In this document: piece after piece, positions 58,905 through 64,000 of the stretch
Numbering within the stretch: position 1 is the first letter of the stretch
How the letters are laid out: every line of letters begins with the position of its first letter
From: Listeria booriae
GTDB lineage: Bacteria; Bacillota; Bacilli; Lactobacillales; Listeriaceae
Reading direction: 5' to 3'
Length of the DNA stretch: 64,000 nucleotides
Assembly (NCBI RefSeq): GCF_000766865.1
Contig: NZ_JNFA01000003.1
Span: forward strand, 1-64,000
Position numbers and translations under genes: made by a program
Notes under the pieces: model-generated
Seen by the model: only the letters and a program-made list of their open reading frames with translations
Databases searched by the model: none
What the model was told of the DNA's origin: nothing

Positions 58905-59855
58905 TTATAAAGAATTCTGTAAAAGCTTCTGCGCATTCTCAAAAAACAGCTTTTGTTTAAACTCCGCAGAGTACAAATCCGTGTCTTCCAACACTTTAGC
59001 CAAGCTCAATACTGCAGGCGTTGGCGTGTAAGGCGTATCAGACGCATACACGATTTTCTCAACATCTATAAAATCCATCAATGCCGGCAATTGTTGTGGT
59101 AATACAAATCCTGCCACATCAAAATATAAATTTTTCATAACATCCTTAAGGTTCACTTGCGCGTCTGTTAATGCAGGATTCAGCGCTTGTGCTAAACCAA
59201 CACGTTCAACAAGTAGCGAGAGAACGGCGCCACCATGCGGAATAATGAAACGAATATTGGGGTAGCGAGTGAAGATTTCATTTTGAAGCATATTCATTAC
59301 TGTGCGTGTTGTATCAAAGAAGAACTCCATAATCGGTGTTGGAATCTCTCCAGCAACGTTTTTGTCACGTGTCCACGGTTCGTTAGGGTGAATAGCAACA
59401 ATAGCAGATCGTGCATTCAACTTAGCCATAATCGCGTCCAACCTCGCATCACCAAGATAGACCCCATGTGCGTTTGTCGGAAGTGTAAAGCCAATCGCAT
59501 GTTGCTCATCTAACGCAGTATCAATGGTTTCTAAGCTTGCTTGGATGTATGGAATAGGCAACGATGCAAAAAAGCCAATCTTGTCTGGGTAGGTTGCTTG
59601 TTGAAGCGCGCCGTAGCTGTTCACTTCTTGAATCAGGGCAATCGTACTTTCCTTTTCGCCGGTATTAGGGTGGGGAGAAGAAATCGAAATAACGGAATAA
59701 TCAATATTAGTTTGTGCCATAATATCTAGCGTTGTCTCAATTTCATACGCTGGCGTTTTGACACCATCGCCCAAGTCGTCAAAATAATCGTGCAGAAATT
59801 GTTTGTAGCCAGGGGAAAGATAATGCGCATGTAAATCAATTTTTTTGTAAGTCAT
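58905..59855 (-). CDS. Amidohydrolase 2 family protein (ACMSD-like fold)
   Basis: A 316-residue TIM-barrel metal enzyme with an N-terminal HAH pair (His9, His11), then a HPNEP segment, IIPHGGAVLSLL and a late YASDTPYTPT with the catalytic Asp. This pattern is that of PF04909, which holds decarboxylases such as ACMSD and salicylate-type enzymes as well as hydrolases; the substrate cannot be predicted. It lies 21 bases downstream of the alpha/beta hydrolase gene, whose end carries its AAAGGAGG site. Both are controlled from the TetR-type divergent promoter. Confidence 0.82.
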   Translation of the reverse strand: MTYKKIDLHAHYLSPGYKQFLHDYFDDLGDGVKTPAYEIETTLDIMAQTNIDYSVISISSPHPNTGEKESTIALIQEVNSYGALQQATYPDKIGFFASLPIPYIQASLETIDTALDEQHAIGFTLPTNAHGVYLGDARLDAIMAKLNARSAIVAIHPNEPWTRDKNVAGEIPTPIMEFFFDTTRTVMNMLQNEIFTRYPNIRFIIPHGGAVLSLLVERVGLAQALNPALTDAQVNLKDVMKNLYFDVAGFVLPQQLPALMDFIDVEKIVYASDTPYTPTPAVLSLAKVLEDTDLYSAEFKQKLFFENAQKLLQNSL

Positions 59856-59876
59856 TTGTTAAACCTAAACCTCCTT

Positions 59877-60713
59877 TTAACGGAAAAGCGCCATTAGTGT
59901 TGTTGTAAAGCCTTCAGGTTTCTGAATGTAGCCTAGATGTGCACCTGGAATATCGTAAATAGGTAAATCTAAATAATCACTGATACCATGCATAACGTCT
60001 TGAGGGAACGAACCTTTTGAATCGGTACCATTTAATAATCGGATTTTGTTACGGTGTTGTTTGAAAGCATTAAAATCTATTTCACGACTAGTATATTGGC
60101 GAATTTCATATCGGAACCAATAATCCATACCTTGCACTTCAGGGTTGTCCATATCACTTAAATCAACGCCAGGTCGGGACATCATTTTTTGGTCTAATTC
60201 TACAGTACGCATAGCTGCCGCGAATTTTTCCATACCAAGGGCAAAGTTTTCTGTTAAAGCAATAGTCACAATTTCAGCGTTTATGTCTTGCCATTTCTTC
60301 GCATCAGGCAAAAGTGTGTTGATAGGTGATTCATGGAAGGCTATTTGCTTCACAATCTCAGGAAAATCTTGCAATGTCTCCATGGCTACAATAGAACCTG
60401 ATGATGATCCCATGATGAATACCTGTTCTTGACCACTTACGGCTTGTGCTAATGCTGCAACATCAGCGGCATCTGTCTTCAAGCGGTATGTACTGTGTAT
60501 ATCAGTCACTTCCTGTGGCATATCTTCGGTTAACTTGCTTTGACCAAAACCGCGACGATCATAAGTAACGACAGTAAAATGCTCTTTCAAGAACATGCTA
60601 GCAGGCTTAAAAATGTCACCAGTTCCATTAGCTCCAGGGATTAAAATTAAAGTAGGTCCTTGTCCAGCTGTTTCATAAAATAAATTTGCTCCATCACGTG
60701 TTAAAATTGCCAT
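59877..60713 (-). CDS. Alpha/beta hydrolase
   Basis: A 278-residue hydrolase with the oxyanion-hole segment LIPGANGTGD, nucleophile Ser104 in MGSSSGS (GxSxG), and a probable C-terminal His in GAHLGYIQ. The substrate is unknown; family members cleave esters, lactones and C-C bonds. It is the first gene of a two-gene unit with the amidohydrolase, a pairing that suggests successive steps on one compound. AGAAGGAGCG precedes the start. The gene is divergent from a TetR-type regulator and has an operator inside its promoter. Confidence 0.85.
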   Translation of the reverse strand: MAILTRDGANLFYETAGQGPTLILIPGANGTGDIFKPASMFLKEHFTVVTYDRRGFGQSKLTEDMPQEVTDIHSTYRLKTDAADVAALAQAVSGQEQVFIMGSSSGSIVAMETLQDFPEIVKQIAFHESPINTLLPDAKKWQDINAEIVTIALTENFALGMEKFAAAMRTVELDQKMMSRPGVDLSDMDNPEVQGMDYWFRYEIRQYTSREIDFNAFKQHRNKIRLLNGTDSKGSFPQDVMHGISDYLDLPIYDIPGAHLGYIQKPEGFTTTLMALFR

Positions 60714-60756
60714 AATATAGCGCTCCTTCTAAACTTTTTGTAAACCAACGTCAAAA

Positions 60757-60818
60757 ACTCATGCCATGAGTTGAATGATTTATAAACGTAGTATACACTC
60801 ATGATATGAGTTAGTCAA
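60757..60818. promoter_or_regulatory. Divergent promoter with two TetR-type operators
   Basis: Two 15-bp palindromes share the same arms: ACTCATGCCATGAGT at 60757-60771 and ACTCATGATATGAGT at 60797-60811, with centres 40 bp apart. For the leftward hydrolase unit, TTGACT (60818-60813) and TATACT (60795-60790) are 17 bp apart. The second palindrome sits exactly between them, so a bound repressor would block RNA polymerase. Confidence 0.85.
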
Positions 60819-60848
60819 CATATTGTATTTTAGGGGGCGGAGAATAAT

Positions 60849-61409
60849 ATGAAACGTCGAGGATTGACGCGTGAAGTAGTTTTAGAAAAGGCGCTAGAAA
60901 TCGCTTATCAAAAGGGATTTCGCGAACTTACCTATAACGGATTAGCGCGTGAACTTGCTGTACAACCACAATCACTCTATCGATGGGTTAGTAATATTGC
61001 GGATGTTAAAAGCAGTGTTTTGGCCAATTATTTGGGTAGTTTAGTAGATGCGCTCCAAGCAGAGTTAGAGAATTATTCTGGGAAAGAGGCGTTAGTAATT
61101 TTTGCGAAGCGTTTTTCTGAATTTGTAGAGGCAGACTCGATGGATCGTTTCAATGTGATAGATATATTAAGCGGTTTGACGGAATATGGGGATATAGAAA
61201 TAGTGAACGAAGTATTGGTGAATTTGCGGGAACTTGGGCTTAAATCGGTGAGGGAGCTAACGAAGGATCCGGCTAAGACTCATTTGAACGAGTTACTTTT
61301 TCTGAATGTTGTCATTGGATATATCACACTGGCGAGCACGGGGCTACAACCAGCGGATTCCAAACATGCTTTTCAAGAAAATATTCAACGCATTATCGCG
61401 TTATTCTGA
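60849..61409 (+). CDS. TetR family transcriptional regulator
   Basis: A 186-residue regulator with an N-terminal TetR helix-turn-helix (about 7-53: LTREVVLEKALEIAYQKGF, then LARELAVQPQSLYRWV) and an all-helical ligand-binding C-terminal part. It is divergent from the hydrolase/amidohydrolase unit and is the probable binder of the two palindromes between them, repressing both directions until a substrate appears (inference). AGGGGGCGGAG precedes the ATG. Confidence 0.87.
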   Translation: MKRRGLTREVVLEKALEIAYQKGFRELTYNGLARELAVQPQSLYRWVSNIADVKSSVLANYLGSLVDALQAELENYSGKEALVIFAKRFSEFVEADSMDRFNVIDILSGLTEYGDIEIVNEVLVNLRELGLKSVRELTKDPAKTHLNELLFLNVVIGYITLASTGLQPADSKHAFQENIQRIIALF

Positions 61410-61420
61410 CTCGCTAAAAC

Positions 61421-62314
61421 TTAATTATTTTCTTCAAAATAAAGCAACAAAAAATCACGAAACAATGTTTCCGATGGCGACATGTTTCGTTTTTTTGTCG
61501 TGATAATCCCAACCGAGCGCCGTAATTCCTGATCCATCAACGCAATGCTTCGAGTCTCTTTAAAAATCGCCCCATCTAAAATCATCTCTGGCAAAATGCT
61601 AATGCCAAGCCCAGCCCCAACTAACCCCTGAATCGTATGGAAATCGCGGCTTTGAAAAATAATCTCCGGCGAAAATCCCTTACTTCGCGCAGATTCGTCC
61701 ACCAAATGATACAAATCAAAATCTTGCGGGTACAAAATAAACTTCTCCTCCGCCAAGTCTTTCAGTGCTACGGAATGTTTCTTTGCTAACCGATGCCCGC
61801 TCGGCACAATCAATTTCAATTTCTCATCAAAAAAACGATGCGGCATAATTTCCTCATTTTCCTCAGGAACGGGGGACAAAAACGTCACGTCTAAATCGCC
61901 AGCAATCAACATTTGCTTTAAATCACGATTCGAACCTTCCATAAACTGATACGTAATTCGCGGGTATTTTTCACGAAACGCTGAGATGACGGCTGGTAAT
62001 ACTTTCGTTGCAATCGAGTTTGGTAAACCGACGCGGATTTCGCCAATTGTTGGGTCAGCATATTCTTCGACGATGGCTTGCGCTTTTTGCAGTTCGTTTA
62101 GTGCGATTTTGGCTTGTTTTAAGAAATCCTCACCTACTGCTGTTAGTTGCATATTGCGGCCGATACGGTCAAACAGCTTGATTCCCAGCTCTTCTTCTAA
62201 TTTCGTTATCTGTCTACTGACGGCAGATTGCGCAACGTGTAATTCCTCCGATGCTTGTGTCATATGTTCTGTGCGCGCGACCTCAATAAAGTATTTTAAT
62301 TGTCGTAATTCCAT
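61421..62314 (-). CDS. gltC: LysR family regulator GltC
   Basis: A 297-residue regulator with an N-terminal winged helix (MELRQLKYFIEVARTEHMTQ, then LHVAQSAVSRQI at about 27-40) and a periplasmic-binding-protein-like effector domain. In B. subtilis GltC activates glutamate synthase genes transcribed divergently and represses itself; the same layout is seen here. ATG 62314 follows GGAGAT; a longer frame from 62401 extends into the promoter. Its 3' end contains the terminator hairpin of the convergent tetR-type gene. Confidence 0.9.
   Translation of the reverse strand: MELRQLKYFIEVARTEHMTQASEELHVAQSAVSRQITKLEEELGIKLFDRIGRNMQLTAVGEDFLKQAKIALNELQKAQAIVEEYADPTIGEIRVGLPNSIATKVLPAVISAFREKYPRITYQFMEGSNRDLKQMLIAGDLDVTFLSPVPEENEEIMPHRFFDEKLKLIVPSGHRLAKKHSVALKDLAEEKFILYPQDFDLYHLVDESARSKGFSPEIIFQSRDFHTIQGLVGAGLGISILPEMILDGAIFKETRSIALMDQELRRSVGIITTKKRNMSPSETLFRDFLLLYFEENN
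61457..61496 (+). terminator. Terminator of the TetR-type gene, inside the 3' end of gltC
   Basis: ACGAAACA (61457-61464) pairs with TGTTTCGT (61483-61490), followed by TTTTTT. The hairpin lies within coding sequence of gltC on the other strand, 48 bases after the tetR-type stop codon. Confidence 0.65.
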
Positions 62315-62330
62315 AACGTATCTCCAATCT

Positions 62331-62345
62331 ATCTCAAAACGAGAT
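62331..62345. promoter_or_regulatory. GltC-box-like palindrome
   Basis: ATCTCAAAACGAGAT is a perfect 5-bp-arm inverted repeat with the ATCTC/GAGAT arms of the known Bacillus GltC box. It lies between the divergent gltC and gltB genes, 17 bases before gltC and 21 bases upstream of the gltB -35 element. Confidence 0.75.
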
Positions 62346-62366
62346 TGTTTTATTCTATTATATATA

Positions 62367-62395
62367 TTGTTTCGATAAATGAAAAGTATTAGAAT
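62367..62395 (+). promoter_or_regulatory. Promoter of gltB
   Basis: TTGTTT (62367-62372) and TAGAAT (62390-62395) are spaced by 17 bp. The leader to the ATG is about 120 bases; no riboswitch fold was recognised in it. Confidence 0.65.
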
Positions 62396-62522
62396 AGACA
62401 TTACATCAAAACGTTATAAGTTAGAAAAAACTGGGTACTAATAAAGAAGCGGCCTACATAATCATAACTTAAATTATCTGAAATCTTAAAATACGAGTTT
62501 TGCGGTCCGAGGAGGAATTAGG

Positions 62523-64000
62523 ATGAAACAGACAAATATGCCTGAAAAACATGGATTGTATGATCCAAAAAACGAACATGACGCTTGTGGTATTGGTTTT
62601 GTGGCGAATATTAAAGGGCGCTCTTCGCATAAAATTGTCGAACAAGGAATTCATATGCTTTGTCAGCTGAAGCATCGCGGTGGGGAAGTTGGCGGTGATA
62701 CAGGAGATGGTGCGGGAATTCTTCTTGAAATTTCTGATGATTTCTTCCGCAATGCTTGTGTCGAAATCGATATTGTGTTACCTGAAAAATACCATTATGC
62801 AGTGGGAATGTTTAATTTCCCGCAAAACACGGAGCAACGTAAAATTTTGCAGGCGGCGACGGAATGTTTTATTGAACAAGAAGGGCAAACGTTCTTGGGA
62901 TGGCGCAAGTTGCCGACGGATGTGACGAAGGTTGGTCTAGGCGCGCAAAAAACGGAACCGGCTGTGTATCAGCTTTTCGTGGCGAAAGATGAGGCGCTGG
63001 ATGAGGAAGCGTTTGAACGAAAATTATACCTTATTAGAAAACAAGTGGAGCGTTTTGCGGTAGGCGATGCGCGGATTACGGAAACGTTTTATGTGCCGAG
63101 TTTGTCGACGCGGACGGTTATTTTTAAAGGGATGTTGACGCCGGAGCAAATCAATCAATATTATTTGGACTTGGCGGACCCTGCGTATACGTCGGCTTAC
63201 GCGCTGGTGCATTCACGTTTTAGTACGAATACGTTTCCGAGTTGGGAACGGGCGCATCCATATCGTTATTTGATTCATAATGGCGAAATCAATACGCAAC
63301 GCGGGAATTTGAACTGGATGAAAGCGCGGGAAAAACGTGCAGAATCACCTTTGTTTGGGCAAGACTTGGCGAAGCTGTTGCCAGTTGTAGACGAGAGCGG
63401 GAGTGACTCGGCGACGCTTGATAATGCGCTGGAGTTTTTAGTGCAGACGGGACGGTCGTTGCCACATGCGGCGATGATGCTGATTCCTGAACCTTGGGAT
63501 AAAAATAAAGCGATGACGGATCCGAAACGGGCATTTTATGAGTATCATAGTGCTTTGATGGAGCCATGGGACGGACCGACATCGATTTCATTTACGAACG
63601 GTCGCGTGATTGGGACAATTTTGGATAGAAATGGGTTACGTCCAGCGCGCTATTACGAAACGAAGGATCACACGATTATTTATTCTTCGGAGACGGGCGT
63701 TGTGCCTGTGGAATCGGAGGAAGTGATTCGCAAAGTGACGGTTGGAGCGGGAACGATGCTTTTAATCGATTTGGAAAAAGGCGAGATTATTTCGGATGAT
63801 GTGATTAAATCGGAATTGACGACGGAAAAACCGTATCGGGAATGGCTGGATCAAGAGATGACGGAAATTGGGACATTGACGGATCAGGACCGTTTGGAGT
63901 ACATTTCGTTGAATAAGAAGGATTGTTTCAAACTGCAACGAGCGTTTGGCTACACGCAGGACGAGTTGAGCAAAATCTTGATTCCGATGGTAACGGAGAA
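62523..64000 (+). CDS. gltB: Glutamate synthase (NADPH) large subunit, 5' part
   Basis: Makes two glutamates from glutamine and 2-oxoglutarate (called gltA in B. subtilis). About 492 residues are visible; the gene continues past the window, since full-length proteins are around 1500 residues. A propeptide of 21 residues precedes the Ntn nucleophile Cys22 (HDACGIGF). The glutaminase domain follows with LKHRGGEVGGDTGDGAGI, HSRFSTNTFPSWERAHP and IHNGEINT. GGAGGAATTA precedes the ATG. It is divergent from its activator gltC. Confidence 0.96.
   Translation, partial: MKQTNMPEKHGLYDPKNEHDACGIGFVANIKGRSSHKIVEQGIHMLCQLKHRGGEVGGDTGDGAGILLEISDDFFRNACVEIDIVLPEKYHYAVGMFNFPQNTEQRKILQAATECFIEQEGQTFLGWRKLPTDVTKVGLGAQKTEPAVYQLFVAKDEALDEEAFERKLYLIRKQVERFAVGDARITETFYVPSLSTRTVIFKGMLTPEQINQYYLDLADPAYTSAYALVHSRFSTNTFPSWERAHPYRYLIHNGEINTQRGNLNWMKAREKRAESPLFGQDLAKLLPVVDESGSDSATLDNALEFLVQTGRSLPHAAMMLIPEPWDKNKAMTDPKRAFYEYHSALMEPWDGPTSISFTNGRVIGTILDRNGLRPARYYETKDHTIIYSSETGVVPVESEEVIRKVTVGAGTMLLIDLEKGEIISDDVIKSELTTEKPYREWLDQEMTEIGTLTDQDRLEYISLNKKDCFKLQRAFGYTQDELSKILIPMVTE

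Noticed and set aside
58905-59855. Assigning the amidohydrolase as ACMSD of a kynurenine pathway
   Set aside because: PF04909 is functionally broad, no 3-hydroxyanthranilate dioxygenase gene is seen, and the locus is 18 kb from kynU under a different regulator.

Overview
The window looks like a chromosomal segment of a Listeria species. It is a moderately low-GC Firmicute with strong AAGGAGG-type ribosome binding sites. Its gene order matches the Listeria genus backbone: 5S rRNA, a UPF0316 gene, purEKBCSQLFMNHD, yerC, pcrB-pcrA-ligA-camS-gatCAB-dagK, an rRNA m5U methyltransferase, virAB-virR-(3 genes)-virS, then gltC/gltB. The identification rests on recalled synteny and family features, not on a database search. 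The accessory genes suggest a species outside the L. monocytogenes group, but that is inference.

Layout. (1) 1-750: 3' end of a 5S rRNA with its terminator, then a UPF0316 membrane protein. (2) 790-13668: complete IMP synthesis operon behind a PurR-type pair of inverted PurBoxes and a sigma-A promoter, closed by a strong bidirectional terminator. (3) 13.67-17.4 kb: DUF2207 membrane protein and an NSS sodium symporter on the minus strand, with the TrpR-like gene yerC between them. (4) 17.5-30.4 kb: housekeeping block of lipid synthesis (pcrB, dagK), DNA metabolism (pcrA, ligA), a CamS lipoprotein, the Glu-tRNA(Gln) amidotransferase and the rRNA methyltransferase.

(5) 30.5-49.3 kb: accessory region between conserved flanks. 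It holds an XRE/TPR (RNPP-like) regulator, a two-gene orphan cassette, a 1132-residue secreted M60 (enhancin-like) metalloprotease with tandem C-terminal domains, several small orphan genes, an Lrp-controlled-looking cluster (MFS, kynureninase, alanine dehydrogenase, acetamidase/formamidase-like protein, APC permease), a sodium:solute symporter with its DUF3311 partner, and a toxin-antitoxin pair with a palindrome inside its promoter.

(6) 49.4-58.8 kb: Ohr, then the Vir (Bce-type) module. The transporter VirAB and regulator VirR are separated from the kinase VirS by an epimerase-like gene, an orphan gene and adenine deaminase, the arrangement known in Listeria. (7) 58.9-61.4 kb: amidohydrolase and alpha/beta hydrolase genes divergent from a TetR regulator, with two identical-arm palindromes in the shared promoter region. 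(8) 61.4-64 kb: gltC divergent from the glutamate synthase large subunit gene, which runs off the window.

The two most interesting stretches are the kynurenine-to-pyruvate gene set at 38.3-45.2 kb and the regulator/orphan cassette/metalloprotease stretch at 30.5-37.2 kb. No CRISPR array, insertion sequence, prophage or tRNA gene was recognised.
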